Part shown: in pieces, positions 56,601 through 64,000 of the stretch
Layout of the letters: each line of letters begins with the position of its first letter
Position numbering within the stretch: the first letter of the stretch is position 1
Assembly: GCF_036417845.1 (NCBI RefSeq)
Contig: NC_089983.1
Span: 20,365,207-20,429,206 of the forward strand
Reading direction: 5' to 3'
From: Apteryx mantelli
Lineage: Eukaryota; Chordata; Aves; Apterygiformes; Apterygidae
Length of the DNA: 64,000 nt
Program-made: the position numbers and the translations under genes
The notes under the pieces: model-generated
Told to the model about the DNA's origin: nothing
The model's database searches: none
What the model saw: only the letters and a program-made list of their open reading frames with translations

Positions 56601-59600
56601 TACTATTTTTTTCTGCTATCGCACATTTCTGAACCGTTGCCCTGTTCTATCACAGACATGAGAGAATTTCAGTGGTTGGTGAAATGAACTCTCTGGTAGT
56701 GTGTGAGGGCATTAATAACCTGAGACACGTGGCAGGGAAGGGTGTGGGAGGAAAGAAGGAGCCTTAATGTTTGAAAAAAAAAAGGCAAAAAAAAAAAGCT
56801 GAGGAAGAGAGGTCTGAGGCAGATGCATCAGCAGAAGAGTCTGTGAGGGTATCTCAGTCACTGGGTTGCAGTAATCTCTGCAGAACAGCTGTGCAAACAT
56901 TTCAAGCTTGGTGGGATACAGTCTGTTCTCTGAGAGTAAGTCAGAGGGTTGGCTTAGGATATTGAGCTGGGCAGTAAGAATTGCTGTCTCAGGGAAAAAA
57001 GAAAAACCTCTCTTAAAGTAACGCAGCTAATTTACAAGGCACCACATTGGTATGAAAGATCATGTCACACCAACATCAGTCAACAGGATGGCTATTTGAT
57101 TTTATTATCCATTCCCCTTCAGTTGAAGGCAGATCAAAGTCCGTAACAGAGACCCAAATTCTTCTAAAGCATCTTGCATACTTACACACTTTTCACTGTC
57201 AAATACATAGCACAAATGCTTATTTGATTCTGAATCTTTGCATATGAAAGTAAATATTCTCTTGTCAGTTTTATCATCAGCGCAAAACGATATCCTATGG
57301 AGTTGACAATTGTGCTGGACTTCCTGCAAATAAACAGAAAGATTACTAATTACTAAGGAATTACTATATTTGCTTGGGATAAAGACGAACAAAGTAAATC
57401 TCTTATTTCTTCACATACAAAAGAACAGACGAGTTGCAGTAACGTTTCTGAATGTCTCTCACTATATACTAGAGAACCCAAATGTACTTAAAGTATAACA
57501 GAAGCTAACAATCTCTTCTCTTCTAACCAATGTTCCCATTTTTACCGAATGTAATCAGGAAGTTTTTATTTGGAAGTGTTTATTTGGAGATTAATTTCTG
57601 TTTTAGAAAAAGGGTTTTACTGTTGCTCTGTGTCCCTGTGCTATTTATTTAGGGATTGATCGTGCAAAATACTCAGATCTTTTTCCAGGTGCCTTCCATC
57701 TTCACATTTTATCAATCTCCTAGGGTCTGCAGTTCTACCAAAATGAGGCCTTACCTTTCTACTATAAATACAGAAAACAGAAATAAAGTGACTTTGTTAT
57801 TTAAATACAGAAGCACAGAGAAATAAATTAGAAATCTAAATAATTACTTACTTTAAAAACTAACATAAACAGTTTTATCATTTTTGTTTGCATACTTTAG
57901 ATACCATAGACATATTTTCTTTTCCATTAAAAGACATGCTCCAGCTATTTTTAATGTTGCAATGATAATGTTCTTCAGTTAAGAAAGCTGAAATGAATAA
58001 TCTGAACTATTTTTTTCTTGTTTTTCCTCAACGAGTGTCTTCTTGGTATTTTATTTTATTTGGCTTATTACATGGGAAAGCAGTATTTGCTTTAAAGAAA
58101 AATATGCAGTTTAGATGTGAGCTATTATCTATTAAAAAAAAGTTCCTGTGCATCACCAGGATTGCAAACGTTTCCAGGAGCCAGGATTGCTCTAGACTGC
58201 TATTATCTTAAAGGCAAGGGCATGCCCACTCTACACACAATAGTTTATCAAAAAATGTTCTATATGACCAATCTTTTCCCCTTCTCTTCCCCCCTATTCA
58301 GTTCCCTTTCTCAATGTTTACAGCCATTCTTCTAGGCACTATTCTTCTCCCATGCCCCCAAATCTCTCTTACATTTAACATTTTTATCCCTTAGCTCTTT
58401 AACAGTTTCACCTAATAACATCTTTGTTCTTGCTCTTTTATAGATCAACCTAACTGCTCCATCATTCAAGGACAGAGCCATTTTCCTACATCCCTGCTTT
58501 TTTTGGGCTGAGTGTGAAAGGAAATCCTGATACATGAGTATCCTCCTGCTCTTATCACAATTAGTAGTCATCACATGACTAAAAACCAGTATTCCTCTGT
58601 AACAGAACTGAAGCAATTTTTTCTAGAAAACATACACAGAAAAAATTTATTATAACCTGTGATGATAATATGGAATTTAAGACATTTCCTAAAGCATCTA
58701 TAAAATTTTCATCACCCCCCATAGGTTACATTATGGTCAATGTCCTGGTACTACAAATAATGCAAATGGGGACTTAGCTGATTTCAGAATAGCTATGGAG
58801 CTATTTACAGGAAACCTACTCAGTATGTTCTCAGTATCATACCATTGCATACATTTTTAAATCAGCTTTTGCTGAATAGGAAATGAAAACTTAATTCAAA
58901 TTTAATTTTACATGTAGCTTTAAGAAAAGCAGCGGAAGAGGAAAAAAAGACTGCTTGTAGTTGATCACAATTTAAGTTTGTAATAACAGCATTGTTGAGA
59001 GATCAGAATGTTCCTATTCCCCCAAGAACTTCTGCCCCATGGATCTCTGTTAATCTCCGCAGGAAGAGTTAAAACGACTAAAAATTTTTGGCATTTAAAA
59101 CTTATTTTAAATCAGTTCTTGCCAGGATAGTGGTTTAGTACCCCCTTCTGCCCTATCACATAAGGAAGATACAAAAACTGCCATAAAAGCCGACATGAAG
59201 ATTTCTTTCTCCCTCTGCTTATGAACTGTTCAATTATGGTTATATCAAGAGTTTGAAGCAAAAATGGGTTGCAAGTAGATTCATATTCTTGAATTAAAAC
59301 TAGGTTTTCTGAGAGAGCAGTACCATATCACTGTTTCAATGACAGTAATTATTTCAGAATTAATAAGTAGCAATAAGCAAAAGTTTCAAGATTTAATAAA
59401 TGCTTAAGATTTAAAAGCATTCAGATGTTAAAAATGACTGACTATTGAATAATTACTTTTTAGCTTGATTGTATTTATCTCATTATTCTTCTCTGAAGTC
59501 TGTGAGGAAGATGGCTTGCTTAGCATGTAACACCTTTCAAAATACCAAACCAAATAAAAAACCCACCAAGAAACGACACAACGGACCGTAACACTGCTGA

Positions 59601-61747
59601 AAGCAGAGGAATTGTCATGCTGCGCCAGACAAGCCTACAGTAGTGCTAATGGCCTGTTACACAATGTTTACAGACAAATGGGTAATGCACCAGGAAAACA
59701 AACTTTCTAAGGAAGAGGGGATACAGTAATCAAATTCAAAAGCAGAAGAAAAAGTAGAAAATGAATAGATTAAGGAAAGAGAGCTGCAATTCCAAATCAG
59801 CAGCACAAATAATGAGTCACTGCAAACAAGTTTTCTCCTCATTCACTGCAAACATCTTCATGTGGGCATCTACACCAGGGTGACCATTTGGAAAGGTGCC
59901 ATATGTAATAATAACATGCAGTTACCACAGTGTTTTCATCTTCCTCAGTTTAAAAATCCTGGTGTGAAAGATTAAAAAATTAAATCCCACGTAGCTTGAG
60001 TCTGTATTTAGGGGTATCATATACCTTCTTGGTCATGGAGAACAGGAGAGGTGCCTGAGGACTGGAAGAAAGCCAATGTCACCCCAGTCTTCAAAAAGGG
60101 CAAGAAGGAGGACCCAGGGAACTACAGGCCAGTCAGCCTCACCTCCATCCCTGGAAAGGTGATGGAGCAGCTCATCCTGGAAGCCATCTCCACGCATGTG
60201 GAGGAAAAGAAGGTGATCAGGAGTAGTCAGCATGGCTTCACCAAGGGGAAATCATGCCTAACCAATCTGATAGCCTTCTCTGATGGAATGACTGCCTGGG
60301 TAGATGAGGGGAGAGCAGTGGATGTTGTCTACCTTGACTTCAGCAAGGCTTTTGACACTGTCTCCCATAGCATCCTCATAGACAAGCTCAGGAAGTGTGG
60401 GTTAGATGAGTGGACAGTGAGGTGGATTGAAAACTGGCTGAATGGCAGAGCTCAGAGAGTTGTGATCAGCGGCACAGAGTCTAGTTGGAGGCCTGTAGCT
60501 AGCGGTGTCCCCCAGGGGTCAGTACTGGGTCCAGTCTTGTTCAACTTCTTCATTAATGACCTGGATGAAGGCACAGAGTGCACCCTCAGCAAGTTTGCTG
60601 ATGATACAAACCTGGGAAGAGTGGCTGATACACCAGAGGGCTGTGCTGCCATTCAAAGAGACTTGGACAGGCTGGAGAGGTGGGCAGAGAGGAACCTCCT
60701 GAAGTTCAACAAAGGCAAGTGCAGGGTCCTGCACCTGGGGAGGAATAACCCCAGTCACCAGTACAGGTTGGGGGTTGACCTGCTGGAAAGCAGCTCTGCG
60801 GAGAAGGACCTGGGAGTGCTGGTGGACACCAGGTTGACCATGAGGCAGCAATGTGCCCTTGTGGCCAAGAAGGCCAATGGTATTGTGGGGTGCATCGGGA
60901 AGAGTGTTGCCAGCAGGCCGAGGGAGGTGATCCTCCCCCTCTACTCAGCCCTGGTGAGGCCACATCTGGAGTACTGCGTCCAGTTCTGGGCTCCCCAGTA
61001 CAAGAGGGATGTGGCACTACTGGAGCAAGTGCAGCGAAGGGCTACAAAGACGATTAGGGGACTGGAGCATCTCTCTTATGAGGAAAGACTGAGAGAGCTG
61101 GGCCTGTTTAGCCTGGAGAAGAGAAGGCTGAGAGGAGATCTTATCAATGTGTACAAGTATCTGAAGGGAGGGTGTCGAGAGGATGGGACCAGACTCTTTT
61201 CAGTGGTGCCGAGCGACAGGACGCGAGGCAATGGGCACAAACTGAAACACAGACACTTCCATCTGAACATGAGGAAAAACTTTTTCACTGTGAGGGTGAC
61301 AGAGCACTGGAACAGGTTGCCCAGAGAGGTGGTGGAGTCTCCTTCTCTGGAGATATTCAAAACGCGCCTGGATGCAATGCTGTGCAATGTGCTCTAGGTG
61401 ACCCTGCTTGAGCAGGGGGGTTGGACTAGATGATCTCCAGAGGTCCCTTCCAACCTCAACCATCCTGTGATCCTGTGATTCTTGGGAAGATTTGACCCAT
61501 GTGTTATAACAAGAAATGGCACTTTAGAAGAAGTTTCCAGCAACAGAATGGCTTTCACTGTAATACTTTTTAAAAATAGAAAATGATAAAAACATTGTTA
61601 AAACAATATTTAATTACTGGGTTAACAGCACAAAAATGTGTTTCTTACCTTTGTTTTGGGGTCTAGAATTTTTACACCATAAATTGAGATTTGTAATTCA
61701 ACTTTGGGAGTCTTCTGGCCTTCAGATTTCTTGATATGTCTTGCAAA
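26574..61747 (-). CDS. GULP1: GULP1, PTB-domain engulfment adaptor 1 (3' seven known-type exons; partial gene)
   Basis: Complement join of 61649-61747, 57186-57323, 54658-54774, 54184-54276, 42219-42357, 34895-34989 and 26574-26645, with an optional extra exon at 45201-45425. The product is a cytosolic adaptor for uptake of apoptotic cells. In the known family its PTB domain binds NPXY tails of receptors such as LRP1, MEGF10 and stabilins, and it also affects ARF6 and lipid traffic. I recognised it by near-identity to the remembered human protein: the exon set gives exactly 250 codons, residues 55-304 of 304. The order is PTB (to about 170), coiled coil (about 158-202), Ser/Pro-rich segment, DPF-containing segment and an invariant-looking C-terminus ending LDSRC. 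All internal borders are GT-AG and phases match. Codons 1-54 and the promoter lie beyond position 64000. No frameshift or stop was seen in the coding exons. Confidence 0.97.
26648..26721. repeat. perfect 37-bp tandem duplication at the last-exon splice acceptor
   Basis: Positions 26648-26684 and 26685-26721 are identical. On the minus strand each unit contains a pyrimidine-rich stretch and TTATTAACT, a good branch-point candidate. Only the exon-proximal unit is followed by the AG, because the unit ends just before it. The duplication therefore doubles the branch site and pyrimidine tract of the GULP1 terminal intron without adding a second acceptor. Confidence 0.95.
29331..29905 (+). mobile_element. 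CR1 LINE fragment truncated at both ends
   Basis: This 575-bp segment aligns without net length change to 60691-61265 of the longer CR1, differing at about 38 positions by my count (roughly 93% identity). It covers the C-terminal part of ORF2 from [15 protein letters not shown] onward. A CGA codon has become TGA near 29676, closing the frame. The last part of ORF2, the 3' UTR and the octamer tail are absent, which is unusual because LINEs normally lose only the 5' end. It sits in the GULP1 terminal intron, antisense to the gene. Confidence 0.95.
33101..33165. repeat. TA/CA-rich degenerate microsatellite
   Basis: ATACATACATATATACACAT and following related units; imperfect, within the GULP1 terminal intron. 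Confidence 0.75.
34895..34989 (-). CDS. GULP1: GULP1 exon, DPF-containing segment
   Basis: Entered in phase 1 from the previous exon (split Lys codon), it encodes [12 protein letters not shown] through [10 protein letters not shown], residues 251-281, and exits in phase 0. The acceptor is TTATTCCAG and the donor is CAG|GTAACT. The DPF tripeptide resembles the AP-2 adaptin binding motif, consistent with the endocytic role of the family, though that function is inferred. Intron retention would add eight codons and then a stop. Confidence 0.96.
36922..36960. repeat. short CATTATGTA duplication followed by (TTTC)n
   Basis: Two tandem CATTATGTA units, then T6 and four CTTT units. Confidence 0.85.
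39314..39404. repeat. TA/CA/TG compound microsatellite
   Basis: About 90 bp of alternating purine-pyrimidine sequence: TATATATATACATATATAT, then TGTG/CGCATATGTGCGTG and TATACACACACACACA. Such tracts are length-variable and can adopt left-handed DNA. Confidence 0.9.
39570..39630 (-). mobile_element. possible tRNA-derived SINE (MIR-like) relic
   Basis: CTGGGATTCGAACTTTACC followed by CCAGTGCCTGATTCACTGAG resembles the reverse complement of the tRNA-derived head of MIR: GGGATTCGAAC is the complement of box B and the second part resembles the box A region. Confidence 0.4.
41127..41163. repeat. perfect inverted repeat, 16-bp arms and 5-nt loop
   Basis: TGTTATTATAACCTCT is followed by GAGAA and then AGAGGTTATAATAACA, an exact complement. 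It would form a stable stem on either strand. The stem is shorter than a typical pre-miRNA and no miRNA family is recognised. Confidence 0.95.
41560..41745 (+). mobile_element. possible hAT-type DNA transposon relic
   Basis: Starts CAGTGGTTTCCAAAGCTTTT and continues with TTGTGGACTCCTAAAA; CAGTGGTTCTCAA...GTGGACCCC is the usual beginning of nonautonomous hAT elements. A later GTGGTCCGCAAATCTGG is of the same style. I could not find a matching terminal inverted repeat at the far end, so the right boundary is arbitrary. Confidence 0.35.
42219..42357 (-). CDS. GULP1: GULP1 exon, Ser/Pro-rich segment
   Basis: Encodes 46 codons plus one base, beginning [19 protein letters not shown] and continuing through [15 protein letters not shown] (residues 204-250). 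The acceptor is CTTATTGTAG and the donor is ATCA|GTAAGT, giving entry phase 0 and exit phase 1. The segment holds TPKSP and SPISP sites suited to proline-directed kinases and a PPPVPSR proline motif that could bind an SH3 domain; both roles are inferred from the motifs. Confidence 0.96.
42465..42491. repeat. (AAAAC)n simple repeat
   Basis: About five tandem AAAAC units, 107 bp on the upstream side (GULP1 orientation) of the Ser/Pro-exon acceptor at 42358. Confidence 0.9.
44099..44172 (-). mobile_element. short old CR1 3' terminal fragment
   Basis: Contains AGAATAGCTCAAGCTGGAAG, then ATAACTGGAGGTCATCTGCC and a degraded CAGGGC segment, matching the reverse complement of the CR1 3' UTR. Only about 75 bp is recognisable, so the family is clear but the subfamily is not. 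Confidence 0.8.
45201..45425 (-). CDS. GULP1: candidate in-frame GULP1 cassette exon (75 codons)
   Basis: A 225-bp segment lies between the coiled-coil exon and the Ser/Pro exon, both joined in phase 0. It is open in exactly that phase, begins [13 protein letters not shown] and contains a Ser/Pro-rich stretch such as [19 protein letters not shown]. Its acceptor is excellent (long pyrimidine tract ending CCTTTTCAG); the proposed donor CGC|GTAATC is weak, which would suit an alternatively used exon. The open frame continues past the donor to a stop near 45087. Inclusion would lengthen the linker after the coiled coil to give about 379 residues. I do not recall this segment from the standard 304-residue protein, so expression is inferred. 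Alternatively it is a chance open frame. Confidence 0.55.
50063..50084. repeat. (TAAA)n simple repeat
   Basis: Five tandem TAAA-type units in the long GULP1 intron. Confidence 0.9.
52697..52752 (+). mobile_element. possible MIR 5' head relic
   Basis: GATCTGGGATTCAGAAGACT followed by TGAGCTTTAGTCTC resembles the MIR start (ACTCTGGAGCCAGACTGCC then GGGTTCGAATCC). Short and diverged, so weakly supported. Confidence 0.35.
53177..53355 (-). mobile_element. old CR1 3' end
   Basis: Reads as the reverse complement of the CR1 3' region: CAGCTTGGAAAGGACCTTTG then GAGGTCATCT and CTGCTCAAAGCAGGATC, followed by the end of ORF2 to CTCTCTGGACAACCTGCTTC. It is clearly diverged from the copy at 60038-61485, so it is an older insertion, in GULP1 sense orientation within the long intron 42358-54183. 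Confidence 0.9.
53575..53608. repeat. perfect 17-bp tandem duplication
   Basis: TGAGAGATTGCAATTAT occurs twice in direct succession (53575-53591 and 53592-53608), intronic. Confidence 0.95.
54184..54276 (-). CDS. GULP1: GULP1 exon, coiled-coil segment
   Basis: Encodes 31 codons from [15 protein letters not shown] to ITQVHTSP (residues 173-203). Leucines and isoleucines are spaced in heptad fashion, fitting the leucine-zipper-like dimerisation region known for GULP1. The acceptor ends TTTGTAG and the donor is CCA|GTAAGT. Phase is 0 on both sides. The last four residues (HTSP) differ from the mammalian SAPP, the only evident divergence. The preceding intron is only 381 bp (54277-54657). Confidence 0.96.
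54658..54774 (-). CDS. GULP1: GULP1 exon, end of PTB and start of coiled coil
   Basis: Encodes 39 codons, beginning [19 protein letters not shown] and ending AGLQKR (residues 134-172). It covers the C-terminal PTB helix, which contains the IGQAFDLAY signature of PTB adaptors, and the first part of the coiled coil. The acceptor is rather weak (tract interrupted by purines, ending GTAAAG); the donor AGA|GTAAGT is strong. Phase is 0 on both sides. Confidence 0.96.
54775..57185 (-). other. GULP1: GULP1 intron with purine-rich plus strand
   Basis: A 2.4 kb intron. From about 56040 to 56360 and again 56710-56960 the plus strand is conspicuously purine-rich, so the transcribed RNA is pyrimidine-rich and several overlapping minus frames stay open by composition alone. 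No repeat family was recognised. Confidence 0.88.
57186..57323 (-). CDS. GULP1: GULP1 exon, PTB domain part 2
   Basis: Encodes 46 codons, beginning [17 protein letters not shown] and ending VFDSEKC, corresponding to residues 88-133. The acceptor is TTTATTTGCAG and the donor is TGT|GTAAGT, both strong. Phase is 0 on both sides. The sequence is the most conserved stretch in the window, as expected for the PTB peptide-binding core. Retention of the following intron would add only a short tail before a stop. Confidence 0.97.
60038..61485 (+). mobile_element. CR1 LINE, 5'-truncated, 3' end intact, long open RT frame
   Basis: A non-LTR retrotransposon of the CR1 family inserted antisense in the GULP1 intron between 57324 and 61648. 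It begins within ORF2 at the sequence encoding [18 protein letters not shown] and runs through the 3' UTR, with the typical GGTTGGACTAGATGATCTCC. It ends in ATCCTGTG, ATCCTGTG and ATTCTTGG octamers, the CR1 3' hallmark. The 5' truncation removes the endonuclease and the start of the reverse transcriptase, so it cannot be autonomous. Confidence 0.96.
60051..61397 (+). pseudogene. CR1 ORF2 fragment: reverse transcriptase, C-terminal 448 codons, open
   Basis: The frame is uninterrupted from a non-ATG codon (GTG) to a natural TAG, so the nominal start only reflects the truncation. In residue order it has the N-terminal palm region (NYRPVSL at about 24-30), motif A with [10 protein letters not shown] (about 95-104), motif [11 protein letters not shown] (152-161) and the catalytic motif C FADD (182-185). 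The usual CR1 thumb and C-terminal region follow, ending in LDAMLCNVL. All three catalytic aspartates are present. The missing upstream half means it is not an autonomous gene. The lack of stops over 1.3 kb suggests a fairly recent insertion. Confidence 0.93.
61649..61747 (-). CDS. GULP1: GULP1 exon, PTB domain part 1
   Basis: Encodes 33 codons starting [10 protein letters not shown] and ending KILDPKTK, matching human residues 55-87 with few changes. The acceptor is a T-rich tract ending CATAG and the donor is AAAG|GTAAG. Phase is 0 on both sides. These residues belong to the PTB beta-sandwich core. The upstream intron continues past the right edge, so the partner exon is not visible. Confidence 0.96.
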
Positions 61748-64000
61748 CTATGAAATGAAAAACAAAACAGCAATCACATTACTAGCAGTTTTCTTTATTT
61801 TTCATTACTTATTTCCTCTTAACTGTTTCAAATGAAAATTGCTTCCTTCTTTCCTTCTTCAAAATGCTCTTATAAACCATACCAACCATTCCAAAATGTA
61901 GTGAATGGGCAAACAACATTTCTTCTTGCATACTATAGAATATTCCTATACTTAAGAATATTTTAAAATTATTTAGCTGGATCTCTACACGTTTATCTAA
62001 TATTTTTGCACTTAATTTTAACTCTTGCATCAGATTTCTAGGAGGACAGCAGAAATAAGAACACCAACAGACAGAGGGTTTGTTAATTGCTTGGTTGTTT
62101 TGCAGTGAACATTACTTTTTTTTCATATCCTAATTCTATACTCATTTCTGTACACGTGCACTGAGGATATGTATCATATATTACACTACAAAAATCATAG
62201 CCCTTTTAAGCAGGTTCAGTTTGAAAGCATTACAGCTGTCAACACCTAAGAAATATTTCTATCATATTCTCATGATTTATTTGTTGACAGTTCACTAGGT
62301 AATGGCTAGACAACATTTTATATGACTGGATCAGTTCACATGTCCTATTCAATATACCTTCTATCCTTTTCTACCCCTTTTTCTAGCTGCTACATTTGAC
62401 TCGTTTTTCTCTTAACTCCTGAACACTGCATATGTAATAAGTAGTGTCTAACATTTGCTACTGCATGTCAGTTTTAAGAAATGTTATCCATTTGGTTAAC
62501 TTTGTTAGCCAAATATGCAATTGCTCTATATTTCACTCTGGTAGGAGCCCTTCTCCTCAAATCTTTCTGAAGTCCAAGAATGGTATTTTCAAATGCATAA
62601 ATAAGGACAATGACTCACGGAAGGCCAGTGGAGTTGGACTCTGCTTGATATTTATATGTTTGAATACACTGTCCTCAGACTCACTCCTGCTAAAGTATAA
62701 CTGAAGTGAGTGACCATAAGACTGGGCTTGGGGAGGGACTCTGTCTTGTTAGCAGTAGGACTGCTAGTATGCTACAGCATTCATGAATGTATTTCCCCTT
62801 TCCATACTTTCCCCTGAGCTTTCATTTCTTAAATGAAGTTTGCTCATTCCATAAAAATAAACTATATAAAAAGTCAGTGAGGACAACAACTTTCAGTTGC
62901 ATAGGAGGGCTGGGGGAATCTGAAGAACACAGGTGTTAACCCATATTCTTAACCTAAGAGACAGAAGTTACAATTATCTGCGAAGCATTTGGCTATGGTC
63001 AACTGAACGCTCCCTCCCCCCGAAACACCTAAAAAAGCTGAGTTTTTTTCTTTCTTTTAGAAGTTTAAGTTACAGTTGAGGTTTTGAGCTTTTGCTCTGT
63101 CCCTGTTCATGTGCCAACTAGTACTTGAGAAATCTTTCCATGAACTCAGCTACCTTACACAGTATGACTGTCTCAGTTTTATTAGTTTTGTTTGTAGGCA
63201 GCTCAATTCATGGCAAATGATTAACTAGTTTTAAGAACCACCCTTAGACATATAATTGTCCATTTGTCCCTTCCTTCCAATTTTATTTCTCATTTTGAAA
63301 GTACACTTATTGATAATATTAATAACATTAACCTGATAATTAATCCTGTAAACTTCATACAGCAATATGACATACACAGACAGTTAATTACTGACTGATG
63401 TATCACATAAGCAGACAAGCACCATACTTCAGTTAGTTCAAAAATAAAAAACTCTCAAAACCTACTCTTAAATCTTTAGGCTCAATTTAATTTTCAACAG
63501 CTGGGATAACTTTCTGGTGAAAACCAACTAGTTAAAAGGCAAGCAAGTTTAAACTAGCTCCTTGTTCTGCCTCTCTTTAGTATCACGTTCTTGCAACATC
63601 CACATCCTTTTCCTGTCCTCCTATTTGTCTTCAAGCCCATTTTTCAGATATTTAGATCCTTGTTCTCCAGTGCTTTTCACTTTCTGAGCCACCATTACTT
63701 AAAATAAATAGATAAATAAATAAAATAGTAAAATCCACTCTTACAGGCAAATATCTGATTCAGCGATCAGAAGATATATTCTGCAAGTCTACTTTTAATA
63801 CAGGTTAATGACAAGCTCATAGCCTTTATTTCAACAGAGTTCCTGGAGCCCACATTAATTTGGAACAGCCTTGAACTTGACTAACCCCCCCCCTTTTTTT
63901 AATGCCCCTTTGGAAGCTAAATGTGCATAAGTATTTCTATACAGTAATATACAAGGGGCAGAACTATTCAATATATACTTGTTCTTAGTGAGTTAAAGCC
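61748..64000 (-). other. GULP1: GULP1 intron (partial, runs off the right edge)
   Basis: No sequence resembling the preceding GULP1 exon (encoding the residues before FARHIKK) is present, so this intron continues beyond the window. Contains an (AAAT/AGAT) repeat at 63701-63726 and a C9T7 run at 63885-63900. Confidence 0.85.
63701..63726. repeat. AAAT/AGAT simple repeat
   Basis: AAAATAAATAGATAAATAAA and related units at the right end of the window. Confidence 0.85.

Larger units (their letters stand above)
57324..61648 (-). other. GULP1: GULP1 intron interrupted by a CR1 insertion
   Basis: A 4.3 kb intron between the two PTB exons, of which about one third is the antisense CR1 at 60038-61485. 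The CR1 ends about 165 bp from the acceptor side of the 61649-61747 exon, i.e. just downstream of its donor. Nothing else recognisable. Confidence 0.9.

Noticed and set aside
57105..57185. Extension of the PTB exon frame past 57186
   Set aside because: The open frame continues into intron only for a short way; the GTAAGT donor and the match to the next exon show that coding stops at 57186.
60051..60053. Start codon of the CR1 open frame
   Set aside because: The first codon is GTG inside ORF2 at the truncation point, not a genuine initiation site; the element lost its upstream part.
1..64000. CRISPR arrays, tRNA or rRNA genes, bacterial-type operons, intact endogenous retroviruses
   Set aside because: No regularly spaced repeats, cloverleaf-type genes, LTR pairs or gag/pol/env-like frames were seen; the only reverse transcriptase is of CR1 type.

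Overview
The window is AT-rich, intron-dominated vertebrate nuclear DNA. It carries CR1 LINEs ending in the octamer repeats typical of CR1, old MIR-like SINE relics and widely spaced short exons. The CR1 content and its 3' end points to a bird, or another sauropsid (species not determinable by eye). No bacterial or viral gene organisation is present and almost all short open frames are chance.

The one cellular gene is the 3' part of GULP1, the PTB-domain engulfment adaptor, on the minus strand. Seven known-type coding exons are present: 61649-61747, 57186-57323, 54658-54774, 54184-54276, 42219-42357, 34895-34989 and 26574-26645. All have AG/GT borders where applicable and matching phases. Together they encode residues 55-304 by human numbering: most of the PTB domain, the coiled coil, the Ser/Pro-rich region and the C-terminus. 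The first 54 codons lie beyond the right edge. A roughly 2 kb AT-rich 3' UTR runs to a predicted poly(A) site near 24550.

Two features of the gene stand out. A 225-bp, phase-0 open segment at 45201-45425 has a strong acceptor and looks like an in-frame cassette exon adding 75 residues between the coiled coil and the Ser/Pro region. A perfect 37-bp tandem duplication (26648-26721) lies in the acceptor region of the last exon.

Mobile elements: a 5'-truncated CR1 at 60038-61485 keeps a 448-codon open reverse-transcriptase frame; a related copy at 29331-29905 is truncated at both ends; two older CR1 3' ends lie at 53177-53355 and 44099-44172. Several MIR-like relics and one hAT-like relic are weaker calls.

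Positions 1 to about 24540 are downstream intergenic DNA with no supported gene. They hold a small CpG-rich patch (5440-5700), an ORF-dense less AT-rich stretch (14.6-16.6 kb) and simple repeats. I found no convincing new multi-gene system; the best leads are the cassette exon, the splice-site duplication and the well-preserved CR1 frame.
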